Source: CAYPAV01 sp964408805
GTDB taxonomy: Bacteria > Pseudomonadota > Alphaproteobacteria > UBA8366
Assembly (NCBI GenBank): GCA_964408805.1
Contig: CAYPAV010000003.1
Span: 124,001 to 188,000 of the forward strand
DNA length: 64,000 nucleotides
Direction: 5' to 3'
Shown here: positions 51,620 through 61,577 of the stretch, one piece after another
Layout of the letters: each line of letters begins with the position of its first letter
Position numbering within the stretch: position 1 is the stretch's first letter
Position numbers and translations under genes: made by a program
Notes under the pieces: generated by a model
Databases searched by the model: none
The model's input: the letters and a program-made list of their open reading frames with translations, nothing else
What the model was told of the DNA's origin: nothing

Positions 51620-52597
51620 CTACACGCCGTGATATTTTCGATACCAGTCCACGAAATCGGGGACACCCCGATCAATCGGTGTCTTGGGCTCGAACCCCAG
51701 ATCCTTCCGGCTCGATGAAATATCCGCGTAGGTGGCCCTGACATCGCCCGGCTGCATCGGCGCGAACTCGATCTCGGCCTTGCGGTTGGTCGCCTGCTCG
51801 ATCAGTTCGATAAAGCGCATTAGGGGTTCGGGGCGGTTGTTCCCCAGATTGTAGAGCCGGTGGGGCGCTTCTCCGTCAACCGCCGGCGGCCGGTCAAGAC
51901 ACGCCAAGACGCCCGGTACGATGTCGCTGATATGGGTGAAATCGCGTTCCATGTCGCCGTCATTGAAGACTCGCAGCGGCCGGCCCTCGAAAAGCGCCTT
52001 GGTGAAAATGAAGGCCGCCATGTCGGGGCGGCCCCATGGCCCGTAGACGGTGAAGAATCGCAACCCGGTCATCGGCACGCGATAGAGATGACTATAGCAG
52101 TGCCCCATCAGCTCGTCGGCCCGCTTGGTGGCGGCATAAAGCGATACGGGCGTATCGACCGGATCCTCAAGCGCGAAAGGCAGTTTCGTGTTGCCTCCGT
52201 AAACCGAAGATGAACTCGCATAGACGAGGTGCCGCAATCCCTTCAAGTGACGCGCGATTTCCAGGATCACCGTCTGCCCGACCAAATTCGATTGGATATA
52301 GGCGAAGGGATTCTCGAGCGAGTAGCGCACTCCGGCTTGCGCCGCCAGGTGGACGATCCGGTCGAGGTCCGGATGGGCCTCGATCATCGCCTGCATCGCA
52401 TCCAGATCGGCGATGTCGACCTGATGAAAGTCAAACCCCTCCTGTCGCTCGAGACGGGCGAGACGGGCCTGCTTTAGGGTCACATCGTAATAATCGTTGA
52501 GGATGTCCACGCCCACGACGCGCTCGCCACGCGCCAACAGCGCCTCCGCGACGTGATATCCGATGAACCCGGCGGCGCCGGTAAGAAGGACGGTCAT
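51620..52597 (-). CDS. NAD-dependent epimerase, probably UDP-glucuronate 4-epimerase
   Basis: This is a short-chain dehydrogenase/reductase-type epimerase of 325 aa. It starts MTVLLTGAAGFIGYHVAEAL, the Rossmann motif, and has SSSSVYGGN and the YAATKRADELM catalytic Tyr-Lys. The HLAAQAGVRYSLENP and YGPWGRPDMA patterns match UDP-glucuronate 4-epimerases, which make UDP-galacturonate for polysaccharide. ATG 52597 follows GGGAC by about eight bases; an in-frame start at 52681 is rejected. It may serve the glycosyltransferase cluster at 60441-64000. Confidence 0.88.
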   Translation of the reverse strand: MTVLLTGAAGFIGYHVAEALLARGERVVGVDILNDYYDVTLKQARLARLERQEGFDFHQVDIADLDAMQAMIEAHPDLDRIVHLAAQAGVRYSLENPFAYIQSNLVGQTVILEIARHLKGLRHLVYASSSSVYGGNTKLPFALEDPVDTPVSLYAATKRADELMGHCYSHLYRVPMTGLRFFTVYGPWGRPDMAAFIFTKALFEGRPLRVFNDGDMERDFTHISDIVPGVLACLDRPPAVDGEAPHRLYNLGNNRPEPLMRFIELIEQATNRKAEIEFAPMQPGDVRATYADISSSRKDLGFEPKTPIDRGVPDFVDWYRKYHGV

Positions 52598-52715
52598 GAA
52601 AGAGTCCCGCGAGACATGCTCCGGCGTCGGTATAGCGCGTCGCCTTCCGGAAATCACGTCCCGCGTCGCGCGATCCGGCATCTTGAGATTTCACGGATTT
52701 ATGCAGTGATTCAAT

Positions 52716-52743
52716 TTGAAAACCACCCGACTCCAGGTAGGTT
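52716..52743 (+). promoter_or_regulatory. Possible promoter of the indolepyruvate oxidoreductase gene
   Basis: TTGAAA (52716-52721) and TAGGTT (52738-52743) are spaced by 16 bases in the divergent gap. The -10 is weak. Judged by eye. Confidence 0.3.
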
Positions 52744-52780
52744 GTTGAAGAAACGTCACGCGAATGCGGGAGAATGATCG

Positions 52781-55700
52781 ATGGCGCTCGCGCCGGTAAC
52801 GCTCGACGACAAATACACGCTTGAATCCGGTCGGGTTTTTCTCACCGGAACGCAGGCGCTGGTCCGTCTACCGATGATGCAGCGGCGCCGCGACGAACGG
52901 GCGGGTCTCGATACCGGCTGCTTCATTACCGGTTATCGGGGTTCACCCCTCGGCCTGATCGATCAGCAGCTTTGGCAAGCCAAGGCCTTTCTGGAAACGC
53001 ACCACATTCGGTTTCAACCCGGCGTCAACGAGGATCTTGCGGCCACTGCCATTCTCGGCACGCAGCAACTCAGCCTGTCGCCCGGCGCCAAATATGACGG
53101 CGTCTTCGGCATGTGGTACGGCAAGGGTCCCGGCGTCGACCGGTCGGGCGATATCCTGCGCCACGGCAATTTGATGGGCTCCTCCGCCACGGGCGGCGTG
53201 CTGTTGCTGGCGGGCGACGACCACACGGCGAAATCCTCGACCACGGCGCACCAGACCGAATACGCCTTCATGGATGCCATGATCCCGGTGTTGAATCCGG
53301 CCGGCGTGCAGGAATTCATCGATCTCGGTCTCTATGGCTGGGCGCTCTCTCGTTTTGCCGGATGCTGGACCGCCTTCAAGCTGATCGCCGAAACGGTCGA
53401 CAGTTCCGCCTCCGTCTATGTCGATCCCCATCGTATCAATATCGCCACGCCAACGGATTTCGCGATGCCGGAAGGCGGGCTGAGTATTCGTTATCCGGAC
53501 GGAATTCTCGAACAGGAGGAGCGACTCCATCGCTACAAGATCGACGCCGTGCGCGCCTTCGCTCGTGCCAACGAACTGGATAAGGCGGTCATCGACGGGC
53601 CGAATCGGCGTTTTGGAATCGTGACAACGGGAAAATCGTATCTCGACGTTCGGCAGGCCTTGGACGACCTCGGTATCAACGAGGATTACGCCAAGGCGAT
53701 CGGACTATCGATCTACAAGGTGGCCATGGCTTGGCCGCTCGAAGGCGAGGGCATGCGTGCTTTTTGCGAGGGCTTGGAGGAAGTTCTGGTCGTCGAGGAA
53801 AAACGCGGCTTCATCGAAAACCAACTCAAGGAGCAGCTCTACAACTGGCGGGCCGACGCGCGCCCCAGAATCATCGGCAAGCAGGACGAATCGGGCGAGT
53901 GGCTGCTGCCGTCGACCAACGAACTAACGCCGACGCAAATCGCCGAGGTTATCGCGGCCCGCATCGGCCGATTCCATTCCAGCAGCAAGATCGACGATCG
54001 TCTGGAATATTTCGCGGAACGAGAGCGGGCGATGCAGGGCAATGTCTCGGAGTTCATCCGCACGCCATATTTTTGTTCCGGTTGCCCGCACAATTCCTCG
54101 ACCAAAATTCCCGACGGCAGCCGGGCGCTCTCCGGGATCGGATGCCATTTCATGGCGCAGTGGATGGACCGGAATACGGCGACCTACACCCATATGGGTG
54201 CGGAGGGCGTGCCCTGGGTCGGGATTTCGCCCTTCACCGATGAACAACACGTCTTCGCCAATATCGGTGATGGAACGTATTACCATTCGGGCATCATGGC
54301 GATCCGCCAGGCGGTCGCCGCCGACGTCAACATGACATACAAAATCCTCTATAACGACGCCGTCGCGATGACCGGCGGCCAGCCAGTCGACGGCCCGATG
54401 TCGGTGCCGATGATGACCCGGCAGGTCTTGGCGGAAGGCGTCAAACGGGTCGTCGTCGTGACCGACGAGCCGGATAAATATCCGCGCGGTACGGATTTCG
54501 CGCCGGGGACGAAAATCTATCATCGCGACGACCTCATCAGGGTTCAGCGTGAATTGCGCGAGGCCGAGGGCGTCAGCGTGCTGGTCTACGACCAAACCTG
54601 TGCCGCCGAGAAACGCCGGCGCCGCCGTCGCGGAACCTTCCCCGATCCCTTAAAGCGGGTGATGATCAACGATCTCGTTTGCGAAGGCTGCGGCGATTGT
54701 TCGGTACAGTCGAACTGCCTCTCGGTGACGCCGATCGAAACCGAGTTCGGGCGCAAGCGGACGATCGACCAGTCCGCCTGCAACAAGGATTATTCTTGTG
54801 TGAACGGCTTTTGTCCGAGCTTCGTCACGGTAACCGGCGCAGATCTGAAGAAACCCTCCACAGCGGCCCGTGAAATTGCCGTGCCGGATATCTTCGAGGC
54901 CCTGCCGATGCCCGAATTGCCGGCGACCACGCAGCCATTCGGATTGTTGGTCACGGGAATCGGTGGCACCGGCGTCGTAACAATTGGCGCCATCGTCGCC
55001 ATGGCGGCGCATATCGAAGGCAAGGGCTGCTCGATTCTCGATATGACCGGACTCGCGCAGAAAGGCGGCGCAGTGGTCTCTCATATCCGAATCGCGGACC
55101 GACCGGAAGACATCCATGCGGTGCGAGTTGCCGATGGTGCCGCCGATGCCATCCTCGGATGCGACATCGTGACGGCCGCCAGCGTCGACACGCTCTCCAA
55201 GGTTTCGCCGGGGCAAACCCGCGCGGTCGTCAACAGCCACGAGACGGTTATCGGCGATTTTACCCGCGACCCGGACCTCTCCTTCCCCGGCGAGGAATTG
55301 CATCAGAGGATCGCGAAGACCGTCGGCGCGGAGAATGTGAATTTCACCGAGGCAACGAAGCTGGCGACGGCACTTCTCGGCAATGCCATCGCAAGCAATA
55401 TGTTCATGCTCGGTCTCGCATGGCAGCGCGGCCTGATCCCGATATCGGAAGAAGCACTCTTCAAGGCGGTGGAGTTGAACGGCGTCGCGATTGAAATGAA
55501 CAAGCTGGCCGTCACCTGGGGCCGCCGAGCGGGCCATGATCCCGCCATGGTACGAAAGATGGCGCTCTCGGGCGCCCACGAAGGCCCGGGCGAGATGACG
55601 ACGGAACCGGGCAACCTCGTGGAACTGGTGGAACGGCGGGTCGGGTTCCTGACCGATTATCAGAACGAGGCCTTGGCGCGGCGCTACAAGGATTTCATCG

Positions 55701-56275
55701 TCAAGGTACAAACCGCCGAATCGCACCGGACGCCGGATTACGAAGGCCTCGCCGAGGCCGTCGCTCGATATTATTTCAAATTGCTGGCCTACAAGGATGA
55801 ATACGAGGTGGCCCGACTCCATACGGAGACCGGTTTCCTGGCAGGAATTGCCGATTCCTTCGAGCCGGGCTACGAGTTGAAGTTCCATCTGGCGCCGCCC
55901 TTGATTTCACGGCGCGACAACGAAACCGGGGCCGCGCGGAAGCGGGAATTCGGCGAATGGGTCTTGCCCGTCTTCCGATTCGTCGCGCGCTTCAAATATC
56001 TGCGCGGGACGCCATTCGATATCTTCGGCTATACGGCCGAACGGCGTCGGGAACGGCGATTGATCAAGGAATACGAGGCGACCATCGAACAGATCTTGCG
56101 GGATCTGACAAACGACAACCATGGCCTGGCGATGGAGATCGCGAGTCTCCCCGACCAAATCCGCGGCTACGGACACGTCAAGACGCGGCATATCGCGGAG
56201 TCCACGGCGCGAAAGGCAACGCTCCTCTCCGCCTATGCAAACCCGCAAGGTCAAGCCACGGCGGCGGCCGAATAG
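52781..56275 (+). CDS. Indolepyruvate ferredoxin oxidoreductase, fused alpha/beta type
   Basis: This 1164-residue thiamine-diphosphate enzyme oxidatively decarboxylates aryl-pyruvates with ferredoxin as acceptor. Residues about 25-420 are the pyrimidine-binding part (GYRGSPLG, FQPGVNEDLAATAILG). Residues about 430-600 bind thiamine diphosphate (CSGCPHNSST, GDGTYYHSG, LYNDAVAMTGGQP). A 4Fe-4S-type cysteine set CEGCGDCSVQSNC is at about 630. The gamma-like domain (GIGGTGVVTIGAIVAMAAH, about 725-930) is fused on, and a C-terminal helical domain follows. The single-gene form is usual in alphaproteobacteria and works in aerobes for aromatic amino acid breakdown. Confidence 0.93.
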   Translation: MALAPVTLDDKYTLESGRVFLTGTQALVRLPMMQRRRDERAGLDTGCFITGYRGSPLGLIDQQLWQAKAFLETHHIRFQPGVNEDLAATAILGTQQLSLSPGAKYDGVFGMWYGKGPGVDRSGDILRHGNLMGSSATGGVLLLAGDDHTAKSSTTAHQTEYAFMDAMIPVLNPAGVQEFIDLGLYGWALSRFAGCWTAFKLIAETVDSSASVYVDPHRINIATPTDFAMPEGGLSIRYPDGILEQEERLHRYKIDAVRAFARANELDKAVIDGPNRRFGIVTTGKSYLDVRQALDDLGINEDYAKAIGLSIYKVAMAWPLEGEGMRAFCEGLEEVLVVEEKRGFIENQLKEQLYNWRADARPRIIGKQDESGEWLLPSTNELTPTQIAEVIAARIGRFHSSSKIDDRLEYFAERERAMQGNVSEFIRTPYFCSGCPHNSSTKIPDGSRALSGIGCHFMAQWMDRNTATYTHMGAEGVPWVGISPFTDEQHVFANIGDGTYYHSGIMAIRQAVAADVNMTYKILYNDAVAMTGGQPVDGPMSVPMMTRQVLAEGVKRVVVVTDEPDKYPRGTDFAPGTKIYHRDDLIRVQRELREAEGVSVLVYDQTCAAEKRRRRRRGTFPDPLKRVMINDLVCEGCGDCSVQSNCLSVTPIETEFGRKRTIDQSACNKDYSCVNGFCPSFVTVTGADLKKPSTAAREIAVPDIFEALPMPELPATTQPFGLLVTGIGGTGVVTIGAIVAMAAHIEGKGCSILDMTGLAQKGGAVVSHIRIADRPEDIHAVRVADGAADAILGCDIVTAASVDTLSKVSPGQTRAVVNSHETVIGDFTRDPDLSFPGEELHQRIAKTVGAENVNFTEATKLATALLGNAIASNMFMLGLAWQRGLIPISEEALFKAVELNGVAIEMNKLAVTWGRRAGHDPAMVRKMALSGAHEGPGEMTTEPGNLVELVERRVGFLTDYQNEALARRYKDFIVKVQTAESHRTPDYEGLAEAVARYYFKLLAYKDEYEVARLHTETGFLAGIADSFEPGYELKFHLAPPLISRRDNETGAARKREFGEWVLPVFRFVARFKYLRGTPFDIFGYTAERRRERRLIKEYEATIEQILRDLTNDNHGLAMEIASLPDQIRGYGHVKTRHIAESTARKATLLSAYANPQGQATAAAE

Positions 56276-56316
56276 GGATTGCAAACCGCAAGATATACCG
56301 AAATCGCGTCCCGATT

Positions 56317-56356
56317 TTGATTAGATTTATTGTCAAAGGTTAAGATTTCTTAATAA
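56317..56356 (+). promoter_or_regulatory. AT-rich promoter region of the pseudo-ABC gene
   Basis: Within the 261-base gap, TTGATT (56317-56322) and TTAAGA (56340-56345) are 17 bases apart, and a second overlapping pair TTGTCA/TAATAA (56330-56356, 15 apart) is also possible. The rest of the gap (56357-56536) holds no gene; I see only a GAGAGGG ribosome site at its end. Confidence 0.35.
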
Positions 56357-56536
56357 AATCGTTCCGGGACAGGCACGAGCGGCCGAAGGATCGAAGATTA
56401 TGGATCCGACCGGCTAATGCCGTGCTCTTCAGGGAGGTGGTGGTTACACTACCGACAAAGGTCTTTTCCGCCCGGATGATAGGGCGGTGCGGACACGGAT
56501 GGCCTCGCACGCGAGGTCCGAAACGAGAGGGTTTGC

Positions 56537-59500
56537 GTGGTGGAAAAAAGCTTGTACGGATTTATCTGGCGCTACAGCAAGGGGTATCAGCTCGTTATCA
56601 CGGGCATCACGATCGCCTCCTTCCCCTTCCTGTACTTCGCGCTCGAACTCCCGAAAATAATCGTCAACGATGCCCTTGGCGCCAAACAGATCACGGAGGC
56701 GTTCCCGAGAACATATTTGGGGTTCGAATTCGAACAGCTGGAGTATCTCCTGACCCTGTGCACGCTGCTGCTCGGATTGCTGCTGTTCAACGGCGCGGTC
56801 ATGATGACCCTTTTCATCTTCAAGGGGATCACGTCGGAGCGGCTGTTGCGGCGCTTGCGCTACCAACTATTCGAGCGCATCCACCGCTTCCCGTTGAAGC
56901 ATTTCCAGAAGACCTCGCAGGGCGAAGTGACCTCGATGATCACCGCCGAGGTCGAACCGTTCAGCCAGTTCTTCGCCGACGCATTGGAGTTGCCTCTATT
57001 CCAAGGCGGCACGATGATTACCGTGCTGATCTTCGTTTTCATTCAGGATCCGATCATGGGCTTCGCGAGCATCGCGATTATTCCCATTCAGGCCATCATC
57101 ATCCCGAGACTACAAAAGAAAATCAATCTCTTGGCGAAGGAGAGGGTGGTTCGGATCCGCGGCGTCGCAGGACGAATCAGCGAGGCGGTATCTGGGATCA
57201 ACGACATTCATGCGCATGACACCTCGGCATTTTCGCTGTCCGATTTCACTAAACACCTGACCGGGATCTTCCGGGTCAGGATGAAGATTTACAAGAACAA
57301 GGCGCTGCTCAAGTTCCTCAACAACTTCCTGCTCAAGCTGACCCCACTGCTGTTCTACTCCGCGGGCGGTATCCTGATCCTGAACGGCAACCTGGATATC
57401 GGCCAGCTTGTCGCCGTCCTCGGCGCATATGGCCAGCTCACCCAGCCATGGAAGGAGTTGGTCAAGTTCTACCAGCGGACGATGGACGCGAAGATCAAGT
57501 ATCAACAAGTGATGGAGCAGTTCGATCCGCCGGAAATGCTGCAGGAAACGATGCTGCTGACCAATCGGCCGGAGAATGTCGTCGAACTGAACGGCGCCCT
57601 GAAGCTCCAGAACGTCTCGGTGGCTGACGACGACGGCGTTAAATCGCTCGACGGCGTCAGTTTCGATGTGACGCCCGGCAATCGCATCGCGATTGTTGCC
57701 GGTGGCAGCGGGCGGGACAACCTCGCCTATGTCCTGACGCGCTTATTGAACCCGACGCAAGGCCGGATTTCGGTCGGTGACACGGACTTCACGGGGCTGC
57801 ACGAGGCGGTCATCGGCAAGCGTGTCGGCTATGCGGGCCCCGACTCGTATATCTTCGCCGGCTCCATCGACTACAACGTCTTTTACGGCCTGAAGCATAT
57901 CCCGGTGTCGGAGGCAGCCGCCGACAATCCCGACCGCGAGGAAGACATGAAGGAGGCCGTTTTCGCGGGCAACAGTTCGTACGACTTCGATTCGGAATGG
58001 ATCGACTACTCGGACGCCAAAGTAAGCAATCATGAGGAACTCCTCGAATGGTGCATGCGAACGGTCCGTGCCGTCGAGTTGGAGGACTACATGTACAGCC
58101 GGGCGATGACGATGAGTATCGACCCGGAACGAAACCCCAAACTGGCGGAAGAAGTGATCAATGTGCGCCGGAAGGTGTTGGAGAAATTGCAGAACGGCGA
58201 CGACATGGCCGATCTCATCCATCCCTTTGATTTCGAAAAGTTCAATATCAGCGCGTCGGTCGGTGCGAACATCATCTTCGGCGAGGCGGCCGATGATTCC
58301 TTCACCCCAGAGAACTTGGGCAACAACGAGTTCATGCGTTCGATCCTGGACGAATGCGATTTGACCACCCGGTTCCGCGATATCGGGCTCCAGGTCTCTT
58401 CGACCCTGCTCGACATGTTCGACGGCATGTCGGCCGACGATCCGATCTTCGAACAATTCAGCTTCGTCGATGACGAGGCACTCCAAGAGTTGAAGCGGAT
58501 CGTTTCCCTGGCGAAGCGCGACGGGATCGACACCCTGGGAGCGGAGGACACGTCAAAACTAATTTCGCTTCCCTTCCAATTGGTCGTCGAACGGCATCGT
58601 TTGGGGTATGTCGATGAGGAAATGATGGAGCAAATCCTCAAGCTCCGCCGATTGTTCCGAGAAAAATTACCGGAAGAAAACCAGGCCTCGATCGCGTTCT
58701 TCGATCCCGAGAGCTTCAATCCGCGTTTGCCCTTGCGGGCCAATCTCATCATGGGTCGCGTCAACGCGGGCCGGCCGCAAGCCGCCGAACGCGTGAACGA
58801 GCTGATCCGCGAGGTTCTCGACGAGTTGAACCTCACGACCGAGGTGATCCACGCGGCGGCCGACTTCGATGTCGGAATCGGAGGCCGGCGAATACCGCTG
58901 GCCGCGCGGCAAAGCATCGCCGTCATTCGCAGCATCGTTAAGAATCCGGATATCCTCATCATCAATGAGGCCTTGAGTGCCCACGACCGCGAAACGCGCG
59001 ATCGGATTCGACTCAACATCAATGAATTGCTGCCGGATTCGACGATTATCTGGATCGACAGCGAAATGCCGGACACGAGCGAGTTCGATCAGGTTCTGGT
59101 GATCCGCAACGGCCGCGTCGAGGAACGGATCACGGGCGACACAACGGTTGCCGCCGAGGCGATCGCCGATACCGCGGATCGCGAGGAACCGACCATCCTC
59201 AACGCCGAAACCTCGGCGCTGGGCCAAGTTCCGTTGTTCTCGGAGATGGACGCCTCCGGCCTCAAGCTGCTGGCCTTCACCAGCGAGCGGCTCACCTATA
59301 CGGAAGGCGAGGATCTCTTCAAGCAGGGCGATCCAGGTGACGCCGCCTACGTCATCCTGGAGGGCAACGTCGATATTGTCGTCGGAACCGGGAACGAGGA
59401 ACTCGTGGTCAACAAGCTTGGCATGAACGAACTGGTTGGCGAGATGGCGCTCTTGAGCACCAAACCTCGGTCGGCCACCGTTCGCGCCCGGTCAAACGTC

Positions 59501-59629
59501 ACCGTGCTGGAGTTGAAAAAGGACTTGTTCCTCGAGTTGATCGAGGGCAACCCGCACATGGCGGCGCATATCGCCCGCGTCGTGAGCGACCGGCTCTATA
59601 GCATGACGGAGCAATTGCAGGCCGCGTAG
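56537..59629 (+). CDS. ABC-exporter-like protein with degenerate ATPase, large insertion and cNMP-binding domain
   Basis: A 1030-residue protein. Residues 15-320 are an ABC exporter membrane domain (about six helices, with RLRYQLFERIHRFPLKHF and QTRVAGR-like regions). Residues 350-880 are an ATPase domain with every catalytic motif altered: Walker A is VAGGSGRDN (387-395; Lys, Ser and Thr lost), the Q-loop has P435, the signature reads RRIPLAARQ (784-792), Walker B is ILIINEALSAHD (Asp to Asn, Glu kept), and the switch His is missing. About 330 residues are inserted between Q-loop and signature (447-775). A cNMP domain ends the protein (895-1000: FKQGDPGDAAYVILEG). GTG start after GAGAGGG. 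Transport activity is doubtful. Confidence 0.85.
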   Translation: MVEKSLYGFIWRYSKGYQLVITGITIASFPFLYFALELPKIIVNDALGAKQITEAFPRTYLGFEFEQLEYLLTLCTLLLGLLLFNGAVMMTLFIFKGITSERLLRRLRYQLFERIHRFPLKHFQKTSQGEVTSMITAEVEPFSQFFADALELPLFQGGTMITVLIFVFIQDPIMGFASIAIIPIQAIIIPRLQKKINLLAKERVVRIRGVAGRISEAVSGINDIHAHDTSAFSLSDFTKHLTGIFRVRMKIYKNKALLKFLNNFLLKLTPLLFYSAGGILILNGNLDIGQLVAVLGAYGQLTQPWKELVKFYQRTMDAKIKYQQVMEQFDPPEMLQETMLLTNRPENVVELNGALKLQNVSVADDDGVKSLDGVSFDVTPGNRIAIVAGGSGRDNLAYVLTRLLNPTQGRISVGDTDFTGLHEAVIGKRVGYAGPDSYIFAGSIDYNVFYGLKHIPVSEAAADNPDREEDMKEAVFAGNSSYDFDSEWIDYSDAKVSNHEELLEWCMRTVRAVELEDYMYSRAMTMSIDPERNPKLAEEVINVRRKVLEKLQNGDDMADLIHPFDFEKFNISASVGANIIFGEAADDSFTPENLGNNEFMRSILDECDLTTRFRDIGLQVSSTLLDMFDGMSADDPIFEQFSFVDDEALQELKRIVSLAKRDGIDTLGAEDTSKLISLPFQLVVERHRLGYVDEEMMEQILKLRRLFREKLPEENQASIAFFDPESFNPRLPLRANLIMGRVNAGRPQAAERVNELIREVLDELNLTTEVIHAAADFDVGIGGRRIPLAARQSIAVIRSIVKNPDILIINEALSAHDRETRDRIRLNINELLPDSTIIWIDSEMPDTSEFDQVLVIRNGRVEERITGDTTVAAEAIADTADREEPTILNAETSALGQVPLFSEMDASGLKLLAFTSERLTYTEGEDLFKQGDPGDAAYVILEGNVDIVVGTGNEELVVNKLGMNELVGEMALLSTKPRSATVRARSNVTVLELKKDLFLELIEGNPHMAAHIARVVSDRLYSMTEQLQAA

Positions 59630-59746
59630 CCGGCCCGCGATTGCGGTCGGTGTTGATTCGGTATTGAAGTCCGGCGGGTGGCCCGGTTGGTTTTCCGTGC
59701 AATGACGGCGCTTCGGCGATGATATTGATTCGCCAAGGATGTGGAA

Positions 59747-60439
59747 ATGCTGAGAAAGGATCAGTTCTACAAGGACATCCTTGACGGCTTGTCGCTTTTT
59801 TACGAGAGCGATTTCATCACGGATATCCGCAATACCGCCCTGCAATTTCCCGTCTCCGCCCTCGGCAATGCCCTCAACCGGCGTCAAACGGCCTGCAAGC
59901 TCTGGCTGCTGGACGCGCTCCATGACTGCCATGGCGGCGACCTTGGCGTTGTTCATATTTTGGGCGGCTGGTACGGGGTGCTCGCAGCATTGATCCGTCA
60001 CGATCCGAGATTCCGGTGCGAACGCCTGATCAGTATCGATATCGACCCGGATTGCGAAACCGTGGCAAGAGCCTTGAACGCCTCGGATACGGACAACTTC
60101 CTGGCGGTCACCGGCGATGCCTACCAGATTGATTACCATGCGACCGAGATTTCCGTGGCCGCGATGAATGGTTCCGGCCCCACGATCGTTCCGCGGCCCG
60201 ACATCCTGATCAACACGAGCTGCGAACACCTGGACCGCTTCGATAATTGGTATGCGCGTTTGCCCGAGGACATCCTCCTCGTGCTTCAATCGAACGACTA
60301 TTTCGCCGAGCCCGAGCATGTGAATTGTGTCGAAACCCTACCCGATTTTCAGGCGCAAGCACCGATGTCCCGGCTATCTTATGAAGGGGAATTGCCGCTC
60401 GATAAATATACGAGGTTCATGTTGATCGGGCGCAAATGA
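59747..60439 (+). CDS. Methyltransferase-like protein downstream of the pseudo-ABC gene
   Basis: The 230-residue protein has a Rossmann-like core: VHILGGWYGVLAALI resembles the SAM glycine loop, LISIDIDPDCETVARAL the acidic loop, and PDILINTSCEHLDRFDNWY the post-catalytic region. The N-terminal 60 residues are helical. The target is unknown. ATG 59747 follows AAGGA by nine bases. It is 117 bases after the pseudo-ABC gene on the same strand with no visible terminator between, so cotranscription is possible. It converges with the glycosyltransferase cluster (1-base gap). Confidence 0.7.
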   Translation: MLRKDQFYKDILDGLSLFYESDFITDIRNTALQFPVSALGNALNRRQTACKLWLLDALHDCHGGDLGVVHILGGWYGVLAALIRHDPRFRCERLISIDIDPDCETVARALNASDTDNFLAVTGDAYQIDYHATEISVAAMNGSGPTIVPRPDILINTSCEHLDRFDNWYARLPEDILLVLQSNDYFAEPEHVNCVETLPDFQAQAPMSRLSYEGELPLDKYTRFMLIGRK

Positions 60440-60440
60440 T

Positions 60441-61577
60441 CTATCGGTCAAGCTCTTGGAGCAATTCGGCCGTTTGCCGCGCACCATCAAGCTCGAGAAG
60501 CGGTCGACGAGACTCTTGAACAGTTAAGGCACGATCGACCGCGTTGGCCAGGGTCTCCGCCGACAACGCGTCTGATTCGACGATTTGCGCCCAGCCCGTC
60601 TCCGCCAGCTTTTGCGCCCGAAGCGGTTGTTCGGTTTCGCCGCCGGCATCGAAGGGGACCAGGACAGGCGGCGTTCCCGCGACAAGCAGATCGGCGATCG
60701 TGTTGTATCCCGCCTGTGAGACCGAAACCGCCGCCTCGGCGAGAAGGTCCCGAAAATCGTCTCGATATCGTTCGACCGCCACCCCATTGCCCGCCGCATA
60801 TTTCAATTCGGTGAAAGCGGCTTCGCTCAAATTCGGTCCGGCAAGCAGGCGCCAGGGCGATGCGGCGCAACGGCTGAGCGGTCGAGCCGCGATGGCGGTG
60901 GCGAGAAGCCGCCCGCCGACCGCGCCGCCGCCCGCCGAAACAATAACGCCATCGCCTCTCTTGCGGCCGTTCGATCGTTGATCCGCGACAAGTCCGGTGT
61001 AGCGAATCTTATCGCCAAAATTCTTTGCCCCGTGAAACGTCTCTTCCAACCGCGCAAAAGATGGATCTCCGTGCACCAAAACCAGATCGTAATAGTTCTC
61101 GAGGAGAGACAATGTCTCCTCGGCTCGGCCGGGCTTCAAATCTGCTTTTAAGATATCACGGACGGAACAAACGATCCGCGGGCGAGGGTGCATTTCACAA
61201 GCCGTCTCGAGCAGCGGCAGCAACTCGAAGCGCATGGGCCGTCGCCCGAATGGGAAGGCTTCCGTCAGCAAAATATCCGGCCGTTGACGCAGGAGACAGG
61301 CGATCAATTGGTCCCGCCGCCCGGCCTTCCAGGCTTCGTCGACCGAATGCCCCGCGTCGTCGACAAGATCATGGAACCCACCAGCACCGATCCCAAGCGG
61401 CGGCAGCTGGACCAGTCTTGCCCGGCCGGCATCGAGCCCCGGAACAGGCAGGCCTCCCATGACCAGCGTTACATCATGGTTTCGTTCCGCGAGGGCGCTC
61501 GAGATCAAGGCCGCCCGACGCAAATGCCCGATGCCAAGCAAATGCTGTACGTAGAGGAATATTCGCTTCTCAGTCAT
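60441..61577 (-). CDS. GT28/MurG-like glycosyltransferase
   Basis: The 378-residue protein has the GT-B fold of MurG-like enzymes: FLYVQHLLGIGHLRRAALI at the start and a C-terminal donor-binding domain with VSQAGYNTIADLLVAGTPPVLVPFD. Catalysis in this family uses the nucleotide-sugar donor in the C-terminal half; the acceptor is unknown. ATG 61577 overlaps the phosphatase gene by 8 bases. It has the same two-domain pattern as the partial gene at the right edge, so the cluster begins and ends with related enzymes. Confidence 0.82.
   Translation of the reverse strand: MTEKRIFLYVQHLLGIGHLRRAALISSALAERNHDVTLVMGGLPVPGLDAGRARLVQLPPLGIGAGGFHDLVDDAGHSVDEAWKAGRRDQLIACLLRQRPDILLTEAFPFGRRPMRFELLPLLETACEMHPRPRIVCSVRDILKADLKPGRAEETLSLLENYYDLVLVHGDPSFARLEETFHGAKNFGDKIRYTGLVADQRSNGRKRGDGVIVSAGGGAVGGRLLATAIAARPLSRCAASPWRLLAGPNLSEAAFTELKYAAGNGVAVERYRDDFRDLLAEAAVSVSQAGYNTIADLLVAGTPPVLVPFDAGGETEQPLRAQKLAETGWAQIVESDALSAETLANAVDRALTVQESRRPLLELDGARQTAELLQELDR

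Noticed and set aside
54650..55888. 412-residue minus-strand frame in the indolepyruvate oxidoreductase gene
   Set aside because: Shadow of a well-conserved gene; no domain seen.
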